Shown: positions 1-7,631, counted from the first letter of the stretch. The stretch: 11,749 bases of DNA from Betaproteobacteria bacterium HGW-Betaproteobacteria-20 (GCA_002842195.1 PHCL01000010.1:1-11749), one strand, 5' to 3'. The notes: generated by a model from the letters alone, not told the origin. Program-made: numbers and translations.

Positions 1-383
1 GCCGCTTTCAGTGCGGCTTTGAGTTGCACAGTATCGTCCAGGTTTTGTGCTTTCACACGGTTTTTGATGTCCGTTAATAAATTCCTGGTTGCGTTCACAC
101 CTACGTCTGATGTAATTAGAATGGTTTCCAGTTCCTCATAAACGTCAGCATCAATTTTGCCGCCACCAAACAAGCTGGCGAGTTGGTTGCCCAGTTGCTT
201 ACGTGTTTTGCTGAGGCTTTGTTTCAGGCGCTCGCTCCAGCTTTGCGATTTTTCTATGGCCGGTTCCGGAGTTGGTACAGTTTGCGGTGTTACCAGTGAC
301 GCGGTAATTTGCTCTGGGTTGGTTGCAGGCGCAGATACAGGATTAATTGCTTGATCTGGTTTTTTTTTGAAGAAATTGAACAT
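1..383 (-). CDS. ftsY: Signal recognition particle receptor FtsY, N-terminal part (runs off the left edge)
   Basis: FtsY is the membrane-associated GTPase that receives SRP-bound ribosomes and passes nascent inner-membrane proteins to the SecYEG translocon. Only about the first 127 codons are present. The protein begins MFNFFKKKPDQ, continues through a Pro/Thr/Glu-rich stretch (about residues 12-45), and then enters the helical SRP54-N domain. That domain is recognisable from SWSERLKQSLSKTRKQL, a LASLFGGGKID segment and YEELETILITSDVG. The GTPase (G) domain lies outside the window. The acidic A-region is short compared with the long N-terminus of E. coli FtsY. The ATG at 381-383 is the natural start: it gives the usual MF(N/S)FFKKK opening, and a weak purine-rich GAGAG lies about 6 nt upstream. 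A strong hairpin (395-431) ends 11 nt before the start codon. Confidence 0.93.
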   Translation of the reverse strand, partial: MFNFFKKKPDQAINPVSAPATNPEQITASLVTPQTVPTPEPAIEKSQSWSERLKQSLSKTRKQLGNQLASLFGGGKIDADVYEELETILITSDVGVNATRNLLTDIKNRVKAQNLDDTVQLKAALKA

Positions 384-394
384 GAGAACTCTCA

Positions 395-431
395 ACTTGT
401 GAATTGTGCTATTTTAGCGCAATTCACAAGT
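395..431. repeat. Perfectly nested inverted repeat (16-bp stem, 5-nt loop) between the YeeE-type gene and ftsY
   Basis: The arms ACTTGTGAATTGTGCT (395-410) and AGCGCAATTCACAAGT (416-431) pair over 16 positions with one G-T wobble, around the loop ATTTT. No T-run follows on either strand, so it is a poor classical terminator. It may instead protect the 3' end of the upstream transcript, act as an operator, or lie in the ftsY leader. On the minus strand the loop region reads GCTAAAATAG, so a TAAAAT -10-like hexamer lies in the centre. No good -35 partner is visible at 16-18 nt. Confidence 0.6.
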
Positions 432-466
432 GAATAAATCCGGGTTAGACTTAATTCAAGTCAAAC

Positions 467-904
467 TTATTTGTTGTGACGCATATGACGACGAATTTCC
501 AGTAATTCAAAAATGGCCATGCCGACTAACATGGCAATTAAAAACAGCACGCCTTTGAGGCTGCCGGCACCTAGCAATACAACTGCTGGGCCAGGGCAAA
601 TGCCTGCCAGACCCCAGCCGATACCAAACAACAGCCCGCCAATAACCAGGCGTTTGTCAATTTGGCGCGTGGTGGGCAGGTGCATAGGCAAGCCAAGTAA
701 ACTTAAATCCCGTTTGCCGGCAATGGCAAATGCCACAATGCCAACGGCGATTGCTCCGCCCATGACGAATGCCAGTGATGGATCCCAGGCACCGGCTAAG
801 TCAAGAAATCCCAGCACTTTGGCGGGGTTTGCCATACCGGCTAAAATGAGCCCAAAGCCGAAAATAAGCCCGGCTAGTAAAGCGAAAAGAATATTTTTAT
901 TCAT
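467..904 (-). CDS. YeeE/YedE-type membrane protein, second half (DUF6691-like), sulfur-compound transport
   Basis: This 145-residue, very hydrophobic protein has about four to five membrane segments (roughly residues 5-25, 43-63, 86-101, 104-115 and 117-137). Signature stretches are GLILAGMANPAKVLGFLD (16-35) and GIGWGLAGICPGPAV (94-108), with a single conserved cysteine (C103) in the GxCPGP motif. YeeE/YedE proteins carry thiosulfate or related sulfur compounds across the inner membrane using conserved cysteines. In full-length members two such halves are fused; here they are separate genes. The ATG (902-904) lies 3 nt after the stop of the partner gene, so translation is probably coupled and the two polypeptides likely form one transporter. 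The transported substrate cannot be read from the sequence. Confidence 0.85.
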   Translation of the reverse strand: MNKNILFALLAGLIFGFGLILAGMANPAKVLGFLDLAGAWDPSLAFVMGGAIAVGIVAFAIAGKRDLSLLGLPMHLPTTRQIDKRLVIGGLLFGIGWGLAGICPGPAVVLLGAGSLKGVLFLIAMLVGMAIFELLEIRRHMRHNK

Positions 905-907
905 GAC

Positions 908-1342
908 TTAAACTCCCAATACGTGGCGCACAACAAACACCGTAACAAAACCCGCAAACATAAAGCTCAGCGTGGCAATAATGGAGCGAGGTGACATGCG
1001 CGAAATGCCACAGACGCCGTGTCCGCTGGTGCAGCCAGAGCCGTAGCGCGTGCTGATGCCTACAATTAACCCGGCAATGATCAGTATGCCGTAACCGGCA
1101 TCGACCTGTAGATCAGGCAGTGTCGCAAACAATTGCCATAATAGCGGCGCGGAAATCAGGCCTGCTATGAAGGCAATGCGCCAGTCTATATCATGCAGGC
1201 GCGGTTTTATCAGGCCGCCGATAATGCCGGAGATACCGGCAATACGGCCGTTGATTAGAATGAGTAGTGATGCCGCAAGCCCAATGAGCGCACCACCAGC
1301 AAGTGATGCCCAAGGTGTAAAATTATTCCAGTCAATCAACAT
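908..1342 (-). CDS. YeeE/YedE-type membrane protein, first half, sulfur-compound transport
   Basis: This 144-residue integral membrane protein has segments at about 12-30, 33-46, 55-73, 83-98 and 119-139. The diagnostic motif is GSGCTSGHGVCGISRMS (101-117), containing C104 and C111. GCTSGHG is the hallmark of the YeeE/YedE family, where this cysteine lines the thiosulfate path. The frame is open 60 nt further upstream, but the start at MLIDWNNF (1340-1342) is preferred because AGGAG (1352-1356) precedes it by 9 nt. The longer start would lie inside the upstream terminator hairpin. The gene is followed after 3 nt by the second-half gene, so the pair reads as a two-gene transporter operon. Fusion would give the usual family architecture. 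Confidence 0.85.
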   Translation of the reverse strand: MLIDWNNFTPWASLAGGALIGLAASLLILINGRIAGISGIIGGLIKPRLHDIDWRIAFIAGLISAPLLWQLFATLPDLQVDAGYGILIIAGLIVGISTRYGSGCTSGHGVCGISRMSPRSIIATLSFMFAGFVTVFVVRHVLGV

Positions 1343-1358
1343 GGTGCATAGCTCCTGT

Positions 1359-1396
1359 AAAAAATAAAAAAGGCCACGAGCCTTAAGCACGTGGCC
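1359..1396 (-). terminator. Rho-independent terminator after the FadL-type gene
   Basis: On the minus strand GGCCACG (1396-1390) pairs with CGTGGCC (1378-1372) around an 11-nt loop. It is followed at once by a T-rich tract (1371-1359, TTTTTTATTTTTT). The FadL-type stop codon is only about 20 nt upstream. The ribosome binding site of the YeeE-type gene follows directly, so the terminator occupies most of the leader of that operon. Confidence 0.88.
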
Positions 1397-1407
1397 GTTC
1401 AATTGGG

Positions 1408-1413
1408 ATTATA
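1408..1413 (-). promoter_or_regulatory. Possible -10 hexamer for the YeeE/YedE pair
   Basis: A perfect TATAAT occurs on the minus strand just after the FadL-type stop codon (1417-1419). A TTGCCT lies 20 nt upstream of it, too far for an ideal -35. If used, transcription would start near 1401 and the first RNA element would be the terminator hairpin 1372-1396. This is inferred from one hexamer only. Confidence 0.3.
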
Positions 1414-1416
1414 AGC

Positions 1417-2682
1417 TTAAATTTTCCAGCCGTAGGCAATACCAAGTGAATTTTGATACATTTTGAGGTTAACATCTCCACCACCAAACGCACCTGGAAT
1501 GGCGTTGGCGCCGCGCACTTTTTCTTCAAATGCATGCATGTAAGACAATGATAACTCTGATTGATTGGGCAGTACGTAAGTTGCACCGAAGGTGATATGG
1601 TCTTGCACGGTGCCGGGAGCTAGGATGTTAAATAATGCTTCACTTTTACGAATTGGTTGTGATGAATGATTGTAACCTGCACGTATGGTTAATTGTTCAT
1701 TCCAAGCATAACTGGTGCCTAATTTAATTGCAGTGACGTCTCTCCAGCCAAACCCCGGACCATTTTTAGAGCCTAATGCTTTGCCGGCAAATATATTCGA
1801 CAGTGACGCATTGCCCACAGCGTCCACGTCGCTATATTCAATACGTTGCACATCTGCTGCTAGCGTTAATGCGGGTGTTGCTTTTATCGCGATACCTACT
1901 CCATAATTTGCAGGAATATCAAAATCGCCACCGTCTGCAAATAAGCCTTTGTATTTATTAAATTTACTCATGTAGGTTCTACTTTGGTAGGTTGCTCCTA
2001 ATGTAACAGCATCATTCACCTGGCCAATCCAGCCCACGCGGATACCAGAGCCATATGAGGAATCATGACCTTTGTTAGTAAGATTGTTGGGTGATGAGCT
2101 AAACCCTGCAAAACCACTAATCCCTTTTATTTCAAAGCGCTGGTAAGCGAGATTTAGCGATACACCTACGATTTGTGTTGGAGTAATTTTCCAAGTGGCA
2201 GTTGGTGCAACAATAATCTGGGCTAAATCTACGCCAGCGCTACCGCTGGCACCAGGAGCATGGAATAATGGAATACCATTTTTATAATCGGTATTCATGC
2301 CACCATTGCCATATACACTAACGCCCAATGTGACTTCTGGAGTGATGACTTGATTATAGCCAAATTCTGGAATTACAAAGTTTTCTGTGTCATCTCCACT
2401 ATATTTGCCATCAAAAAATCCTGTGCCACCTGCGGTGTTCACCAGTTCACTCTCACGTTGCGGTCTAAACCAAGTGGCGCCGATATCAATACGATCACCT
2501 ACTAAGCCTAAGCCTGCAGGGTTGGCGGCAGCCGCAATTGCATCTTGTGGCAAAGCAATACCAACACCGCCCATGCCTTGAGATTTGACGCCATAGCCGT
2601 GAGCAAAGTAGCCATCGGTGGCGTAAGCTTGAGTGCTTGCTACAAGCGCCAGCAGAGGCAATAATTTGTGTGAGAGTTTCAT
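1417..2682 (-). CDS. Outer-membrane channel of the FadL/OmpP1/TodX family
   Basis: This 421-residue exported protein has a signal peptide MKLSHKLLPLLALVASTQAYA (cleavage probably after residue 21). The mature N-terminus matches the FadL plug region: TDGYFAHGYGVKSQGMGGVG (22-41), then ALPQDAIAAAANPAGLG with the family's NPA motif. The rest shows alternating polar/hydrophobic beta-strands typical of a 14-strand barrel (for example TLGATYQSRTYM and ITFGATYVLPNQSELSLSYM). The length is close to E. coli FadL. The C-terminus ends GIAYGWKI rather than in the usual terminal Phe/Trp of outer-membrane barrels. Members move long-chain fatty acids or other hydrophobic compounds across the outer membrane; the substrate here is unknown. 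The start at 2682 gives the complete signal peptide and has CGGAAGTG just upstream. The following terminator makes it a separate transcription unit from the YeeE-type pair. Confidence 0.9.
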   Translation of the reverse strand: MKLSHKLLPLLALVASTQAYATDGYFAHGYGVKSQGMGGVGIALPQDAIAAAANPAGLGLVGDRIDIGATWFRPQRESELVNTAGGTGFFDGKYSGDDTENFVIPEFGYNQVITPEVTLGVSVYGNGGMNTDYKNGIPLFHAPGASGSAGVDLAQIIVAPTATWKITPTQIVGVSLNLAYQRFEIKGISGFAGFSSSPNNLTNKGHDSSYGSGIRVGWIGQVNDAVTLGATYQSRTYMSKFNKYKGLFADGGDFDIPANYGVGIAIKATPALTLAADVQRIEYSDVDAVGNASLSNIFAGKALGSKNGPGFGWRDVTAIKLGTSYAWNEQLTIRAGYNHSSQPIRKSEALFNILAPGTVQDHITFGATYVLPNQSELSLSYMHAFEEKVRGANAIPGAFGGGDVNLKMYQNSLGIAYGWKI

Positions 2683-2934
2683 GAGTCACTTCCGTTAATT
2701 ATATTTTTATTGTGAGGTGCGCACTTTATCAATAAATTTAAATAAGTGAAAATACTAAATCGTCATATACATATAATTTTTTTATATAACATATGGGCTG
2801 AGCTCAGCTTGTATGAACTTACCGGACGGCATTAAGGTCACACCTGCTGATTTTAATTGCTAACAAGCTAAAGTGATTGCCGCGTTATAATTTAAGATGG
2901 CAAGATTCAAAAAAAATAATGGAGAAGTAACAGC
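2683..2934. promoter_or_regulatory. Divergent promoter region between the FadL-type gene and the first M16 gene
   Basis: This is a 252-bp AT-rich gap from which both neighbours diverge. It holds a perfect 12-bp palindrome GCTGAGCTCAGC (2797-2808), the smaller palindrome GTGCGCAC (2717-2724), the imperfect repeat AGGT-CAC-ACCT (2835-2845), and an AT tract with TATAT motifs (2766-2794). A TATAAT at 2886-2891 faces the M16 gene, without a clear -35 at the right distance. The M16 ribosome binding site GGAGAAG (2921-2927) lies 7 nt before its ATG. No convincing promoter was resolved for the FadL-type gene. Confidence 0.5.
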
Positions 2935-4296
2935 ATGCGTATTAAAAGTTTATTGATTTTTATATTGGCCATGCCGATTACCGTGTTTGCGGCCATTTCA
3001 GTGCAGGAGTTTAAGCTAGATAACGGTTTAAAAGTTGTCGTACAAGAAGACCACCGCTCGCCGGTGGTGGTGTCGCAGGTGTGGTATCGCGCAGGCAGCA
3101 TAGATGAAGTCAATGGCAAAACCGGCGTGGCCCATGTACTGGAACACATGATGTTTAAAGGCACAAAGAAAATACCGGCCGGGCAGTTTTCACGATTAAT
3201 TGCCGCGGCAGGTGGTAAAGAAAACGCCTTTACCAGTGCCGACTACACTACCTACTTTCAGCAATTGGAAAAATCTCAGTTGCCACTTTCTTTTAAGTTG
3301 GAGGCGGATCGCATGGCCAATTTGAACTTGACCAAAGGCGAATTTGATAAAGAAATTAAAGTGGTGATGGAAGAGCGCCGTTGGCGCACAGACGATAAGC
3401 CGCAATCGATGGTGAATGAAGCTTTTCAAGGAGCACTGTATCGAGCGCACCCATACGGTCGCCCTGTGATTGGCTTTATGAACGACCTTGAGAATATGAC
3501 TTTTGAAGATGCGCGTGAATGGTATAACGACTGGTACGCGCCTAATAACGCCACGTTGGTCGTGGTGGGCGATGTGAATGCGCAGGAGGTGTATAAATTA
3601 GCACAGCAGTATTTTGGCAAACTCAAGCCGAAAGTATTGCCGGTACGCAAACCGCAGCTTGAACCTGCACAAATTGGTGAACGTCGCGTTGTGGTTAAAG
3701 CGCCGGCTAAACAAGCTTATTTGCTGATGGGCTACCATGTGCCGGCATTGAAAGATGCTGCCACTGATTGGGAGCCCTATGCATTGGAAGTGCTTGCCGG
3801 CGTACTAAGTGGCAACCCTGCCGCGCGATTAAACCAGAAGCTGGTGCGTGAAACACAGTTAGCGGTGGATGTAAGTGCTGGTTACGATCTTTTGTCACGT
3901 GGTCGTTTAAGCTTGTTTGCGCTAGATGGCACGCCGAGTGAAGGCAAAACCGTGGCTGAGCTTGAAGCTGCGTTGCTGCAACAAATTGAAGAAATTAAAA
4001 CATCCGGCGTAACCACTGAAGAACTGGATCGTGTAAAAGCAGGCGTGATAGCGGCGGAGGTTTATCAGCGTGATTCCATGTTTTACCAGGCGATGCAGAT
4101 AGGCACGGTAGAAACTATCGGTTTTTCATGGAAAATTCTGGACGATTATCCCAATAAATTACGTGCGATAACGCCCGAGCAAGTGCAGGCAGTGGCTAAA
4201 AAATATTTACTGCAAGATAATTTAACCATTGCCACACTGGACCCGCAACCGTTAGACCCGAATGCGAAGCCTCAAGGCAAGCCGCATGTACATTAA
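2935..4296 (+). CDS. M16-family zinc metallopeptidase, catalytic subunit (exported)
   Basis: This 453-residue protein has a signal peptide (MRIKSLLIFILAMPITVFA, cleavage about 19/20), so it acts in the periplasm or on the envelope. The inverted zinc motif HxxEH is intact as HVLEH (67-71), and the third ligand is expected at E146/E147 in VVMEERRWR, about 76 residues later as in pitrilysin-type enzymes. Two M16 half-domains follow each other (about 25-220 and 225-440). In the second half the segment VRETQLAVD keeps R305 but has D312 where the family's substrate-binding Tyr is expected. The enzyme therefore probably needs the neighbouring gene product, which has the Tyr but no zinc site. Such pairs degrade peptides or process exported proteins; the substrate here is unknown. 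The ATG at 2935 is fixed by the signal peptide and by GGAGAAG. Confidence 0.92.
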   Translation: MRIKSLLIFILAMPITVFAAISVQEFKLDNGLKVVVQEDHRSPVVVSQVWYRAGSIDEVNGKTGVAHVLEHMMFKGTKKIPAGQFSRLIAAAGGKENAFTSADYTTYFQQLEKSQLPLSFKLEADRMANLNLTKGEFDKEIKVVMEERRWRTDDKPQSMVNEAFQGALYRAHPYGRPVIGFMNDLENMTFEDAREWYNDWYAPNNATLVVVGDVNAQEVYKLAQQYFGKLKPKVLPVRKPQLEPAQIGERRVVVKAPAKQAYLLMGYHVPALKDAATDWEPYALEVLAGVLSGNPAARLNQKLVRETQLAVDVSAGYDLLSRGRLSLFALDGTPSEGKTVAELEAALLQQIEEIKTSGVTTEELDRVKAGVIAAEVYQRDSMFYQAMQIGTVETIGFSWKILDDYPNKLRAITPEQVQAVAKKYLLQDNLTIATLDPQPLDPNAKPQGKPHVH

Positions 4297-4300
4297 AATC

Positions 4301-4399
4301 TCAAATTACGTTGCGATACGTTGTTGCACAAAACCTAGTGCATAAAACATACACGTCGGTCTTGTGCACCTAATATCGCTTAGCAATTTGAAATTTTTT
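4301..4399. repeat. Nested inverted repeats followed by a T-run between the two M16 genes
   Basis: Three stems nest within each other: TCAAATT (4301-4307) with AATTTGA (4385-4391), GCGATA (4313-4318) with TATCGC (4374-4379), and TGCACAA (4325-4331) with TTGTGCA (4362-4368). Six T residues follow at 4394-4399. The element begins 4 nt after the first M16 stop codon. It could be an attenuating terminator that lowers expression of the second gene, or a small palindromic mobile repeat. Confidence 0.5.
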
Positions 4400-4435
4400 G
4401 TAATTGATAATTTAAAGCTAAAAACCTACCAGTCC

Positions 4436-4461
4436 GTCATTATCGCCTGCGCGGGAATGAC
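4436..4461. repeat. REP-like palindrome upstream of the second M16 gene
   Basis: GTCATT (4436-4441) pairs with AATGAC (4456-4461), with an inner CGC/GCG stem and a 4-nt loop. The sequence resembles the common proteobacterial palindrome containing GTCATTCCCGC and its complement, with two mismatched positions. It lies about 35 nt upstream of the second M16 start codon. Confidence 0.45.
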
Positions 4462-4495
4462 TAAATTTACAGATTATTTAAAGGTATTGTAAACA

Positions 4496-5821
4496 ATGAA
4501 TTTGAAGCATCTAATAAAAACATTCACACTTGGCCTAGCTTTACTTGCTTTTTCAATTACCACGCAAGCTGCCGTTAAAATCCAACAATGGCAAACATCC
4601 ACCGGCGCTGAAGTGTACTTTGTTGAAAACCACGACTTGCCGATGATAGATTTGAGCGTAAATTTTGCGGCAGGCAGTGCGCGTGATAGCGCCGAAAAAT
4701 CCGGCCTTGCCGGTATCACCAGATATATGATGACGCTGGGTGCAGCAGGCATGACGGACGAAGTGATCGCTAACAAAATGGCGGATATTGGCGCAATTCT
4801 AGGCGGTAGTTTCGATGCTGACCGTGCCGCGTTTAAACTGCGTACATTGAGCAGCGCACGCGAGCAAGCGCAAGCGCTGGAGGGGTTTACTAAAGTGCTG
4901 CAGCAACCAGATTTTCCCGAAGCGGTATTAACGCGTGAAAAAGCGCGCATCATTTCTGATTTGCAGGAATCGGCCACCAAGCCCGAAAGTATTTCTAATA
5001 AAGCGTTTATGTCTGCCATGTACGGCAATCATCCTTATAGTTTGGATGAAAGTGGCGAAGTGGATACTGTGAGCAAAATCAAGCGAGAGGATCTGCAGGA
5101 TTTTTACAATAAACACTACAGCGCAAAAGGCGCGGTGATTGCCATGATAGGTGATTTGACGCGCGAACAGGCGAGTAAAATTGCCGAAGATTTGAGCCGC
5201 AACCTGCCAGAACCAATCGATATTGCGCCTATTCCAGCCGTACAACTGCCAACTAAACCAATCGAACAACGCATCGCGCATCCAGCTTCACAATCACATA
5301 TTTTATTAGGCTACCCAGGCATCAAGCGCGGCGATGCAGATTTATTTACGCTGTATGTAGGCAATTATATTTTAGGTGGTGGTGGTTTTGTGTCACGCTT
5401 AACCGAAGAAGTGCGCGAAAAACGCGGTTTGGCTTATAGTGTATATAGCTATTTTATGCCGATGGCTGAGCTGGGGCCTTTTCAGATTGGCTTGCAAACC
5501 AAAAAAGACCAGGCGAACGAAGCGCTTAAATTAGTGCATGAAACTTTAACAAAATTCCTTAAAAATGGCGTGACTGAAAAAGAGCTGAAAGCCGCAAAAA
5601 ATAACATTATCGGCGGATTTCCGATGCGGATTGATAGCAACGGTAAAATTTTAGAATATTTGGCGATGATAGGCTTTTACAAGTTGCCGCTTAATTATTT
5701 AGATGAATACAATAAAAATGTAGACAGTGTCACCACTGCGCAGATTAAAGAGGTTTTTAATCGCAGACTGAAACCTGAGAATTTTGTAACGGTGATTGTG
5801 GGCGACCCAGACGCGAAATAA
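4496..5821 (+). CDS. M16-family protein, non-catalytic partner subunit (exported)
   Basis: This 441-residue protein has a signal peptide (residues 1-25, ending ...ITTQA). It aligns along its length with the upstream M16 peptidase, but the zinc motif is lost: where the neighbour has HVLEH, this protein has GITRY (73-77). It therefore cannot bind zinc in the usual way. It keeps the glycine-rich GGGG stretch (294-297) and the R/Y pair in REKRGLAY (R307 and Y314, seven residues apart), which in M16 enzymes binds the substrate backbone. The two proteins thus look like complementary halves of a heterodimeric M16 protease, as in Sphingomonas-type pairs and mitochondrial processing peptidase. The start is supported by the signal peptide and by AAAGG about 11 nt upstream. 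The gap to the upstream gene is 199 bp and structured, so the pair may not be transcribed in equal amounts. Confidence 0.9.
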   Translation: MNLKHLIKTFTLGLALLAFSITTQAAVKIQQWQTSTGAEVYFVENHDLPMIDLSVNFAAGSARDSAEKSGLAGITRYMMTLGAAGMTDEVIANKMADIGAILGGSFDADRAAFKLRTLSSAREQAQALEGFTKVLQQPDFPEAVLTREKARIISDLQESATKPESISNKAFMSAMYGNHPYSLDESGEVDTVSKIKREDLQDFYNKHYSAKGAVIAMIGDLTREQASKIAEDLSRNLPEPIDIAPIPAVQLPTKPIEQRIAHPASQSHILLGYPGIKRGDADLFTLYVGNYILGGGGFVSRLTEEVREKRGLAYSVYSYFMPMAELGPFQIGLQTKKDQANEALKLVHETLTKFLKNGVTEKELKAAKNNIIGGFPMRIDSNGKILEYLAMIGFYKLPLNYLDEYNKNVDSVTTAQIKEVFNRRLKPENFVTVIVGDPDAK

Positions 5822-5841
5822 TTGATGATGATATTATGTAA

Positions 5842-5861
5842 GAGCGACGACCCCGTCGCTC
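5842..5861. repeat. Hairpin between the second M16 gene and rsmD
   Basis: GAGCGACG (5842-5849) pairs perfectly with CGTCGCTC (5854-5861) around a 4-nt loop. It is followed by A residues on the plus strand, not T residues, so it does not fit a terminator for the M16 gene. It resembles a REP-type palindrome or a transcript-end stabiliser. Confidence 0.5.
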
Positions 5862-5894
5862 CAAAAAATATTGTAAAGAAGGTTTAATTAGACT

Positions 5895-6464
5895 TTGGCA
5901 AGACCACCCGATAAAAAACAAAACACCATCCGCATCAACGCGGGTGAATGGCGCAGCCGTTTGATCAAATTCCCTGATGCGGAAGGTTTACGCCCAACTC
6001 CAGAACGTGTGCGGCAAACCGTATTTAATTGGCTAGGGCAGGATTTAACGGGTCAAACCTGCCTGGATTTATTTGCAGGCACCGGCGTAATGGGCTTTGA
6101 GGCGCTTTCACGTGGGGCAGTAGCGGTCACACTGGTAGAAAAATCTATGGTAGCCTACAACGCCCTGCTAGCAAATAAGCAACTGCTTAAAGCCGCGCAT
6201 GCACAAATTCTGCATCAGGATGCACTACAGTTTTTAGCGCAAAACACACACAAATTTAATCTGATATTTTTGGATCCACCTTACCATCAACAGTGGCTGG
6301 TTAAAGTACTGCCATTGCTGGCTGAACATTTACATGCAGAAGGCCTGATTTATGTGGAAGCAGAATATGCGCTAGATACCACTCAGGAATATGCCAGCCA
6401 TTGGCAGGTTATTAAACAAAGCAAAGCGGGCAATGTGTTTTATCATCTGTTAAAATCTGCTTGA
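5895..6464 (+). CDS. rsmD: 16S rRNA (guanine(966)-N(2))-methyltransferase RsmD
   Basis: RsmD transfers a methyl group from S-adenosylmethionine to N2 of G966 in 16S rRNA during 30S assembly. The 189-residue protein shows the conserved family region RPTPERVRQTVFNWL (33-47), the SAM-binding loop LDLFAGTGVMGFEALSRG (57-74), the acidic end of the next strand (VEKS, 81-84), and the catalytic D/N-PP-Y motif as DPPY (127-130). The start is TTG at 5895: an in-frame TAG lies at 5889-5891, so no upstream ATG is possible, and no early ATG or GTG in the frame would preserve the N-terminal region. The best Shine-Dalgarno is AAGAAGG (5876-5882), about 12 nt away, which is rather far. TTG plus a distant SD suggests low translation, suitable for an rRNA-modifying enzyme. 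coaD follows after 18 nt, a classic bacterial pairing. Confidence 0.95.
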   Translation: MARPPDKKQNTIRINAGEWRSRLIKFPDAEGLRPTPERVRQTVFNWLGQDLTGQTCLDLFAGTGVMGFEALSRGAVAVTLVEKSMVAYNALLANKQLLKAAHAQILHQDALQFLAQNTHKFNLIFLDPPYHQQWLVKVLPLLAEHLHAEGLIYVEAEYALDTTQEYASHWQVIKQSKAGNVFYHLLKSA

Positions 6465-7224
<760 letters not shown>

Positions 7225-7241
7225 CTTAAAGGAAAATTGAT

Positions 7242-7631
7242 ATGCGCATGCTGCACACTATGCTTCGGGTTGGAAATATGGAGCGTTCAATCAAGTTTTA
7301 CACTGAAATTCTCGGCATGAAAGTGCTGCGTCAGCATGATTTTCCTGAAGGAAAATTCAGCTTAGCCTTTGTCGGTTATGGCGATGAAAGCGAAAATACA
7401 GTATTGGAGCTCACTTATAACTACGGCGTAGAAAGCTACGACATGGGTAACGCATATGGACATATTGCGCTGGAAGTGGAGGATGCTTACAAGGCCTGTG
7501 AAGCCGTGAAAAACGCAGGGGGAAAAGTGCTGCGCGAAGCCGGTCCGATGATGCATGGCACCACAGTCATTGCCTTTGTGGAAGACCCGGATGGATACAA
7601 AGTTGAATTTATTCAAGCGGGTACCTTTTAA
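7242..7631 (+). CDS. gloA: Lactoylglutathione lyase (glyoxalase I)
   Basis: GloA converts the hemithioacetal of methylglyoxal and glutathione to S-lactoylglutathione, the first step of methylglyoxal detoxification. The 129-residue protein aligns with E. coli GloA from its first residues ([20 protein letters not shown]), and all four metal ligands are at the same numbers: H5, E56, H74 and E122. The conserved AYGHIAL (71-77) and FVEDPDGYK (112-120) stretches are present. It lacks the long helix-loop insertion of the zinc-type eukaryotic enzymes, which points to the nickel/cobalt-activated class; this is family knowledge and was not measured here. AAAGGAAAA precedes the ATG. The gene follows the ferredoxin by 17 nt and continues the rsmD operon. 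Confidence 0.95.
   Translation: MRMLHTMLRVGNMERSIKFYTEILGMKVLRQHDFPEGKFSLAFVGYGDESENTVLELTYNYGVESYDMGNAYGHIALEVEDAYKACEAVKNAGGKVLREAGPMMHGTTVIAFVEDPDGYKVEFIQAGTF

Noticed and set aside
513..911. 132-residue plus-strand open frame opposite the YeeE-type gene
   Set aside because: It lies wholly antisense to a gene with clear membrane-protein motifs, and its Pro/Ala/Ser/Lys-rich product looks like a reverse-frame translation.
1383..1586. 67-residue minus-strand frame overlapping the end of the FadL-type gene
   Set aside because: It is out of frame with the real gene on the same strand, crosses its stop and the terminator hairpin, and resembles no family.
4474..5028. 184-residue minus-strand open frame opposite the second M16 gene
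   Set aside because: It is antisense to a recognised family member, has a low-complexity Ser/Ala-rich product and no credible ribosome binding site.
4496..5821. Second M16 gene considered as a decayed pseudogene because the zinc motif is missing
   Set aside because: The frame is intact, with a signal peptide and the conserved R/Y pair. Loss of the zinc site is a known state for the partner subunit of M16 heterodimers.
5842..5861. Hairpin after the second M16 gene as a classical terminator
   Set aside because: A residues, not T residues, follow on the plus strand, and no minus-strand gene ends there.
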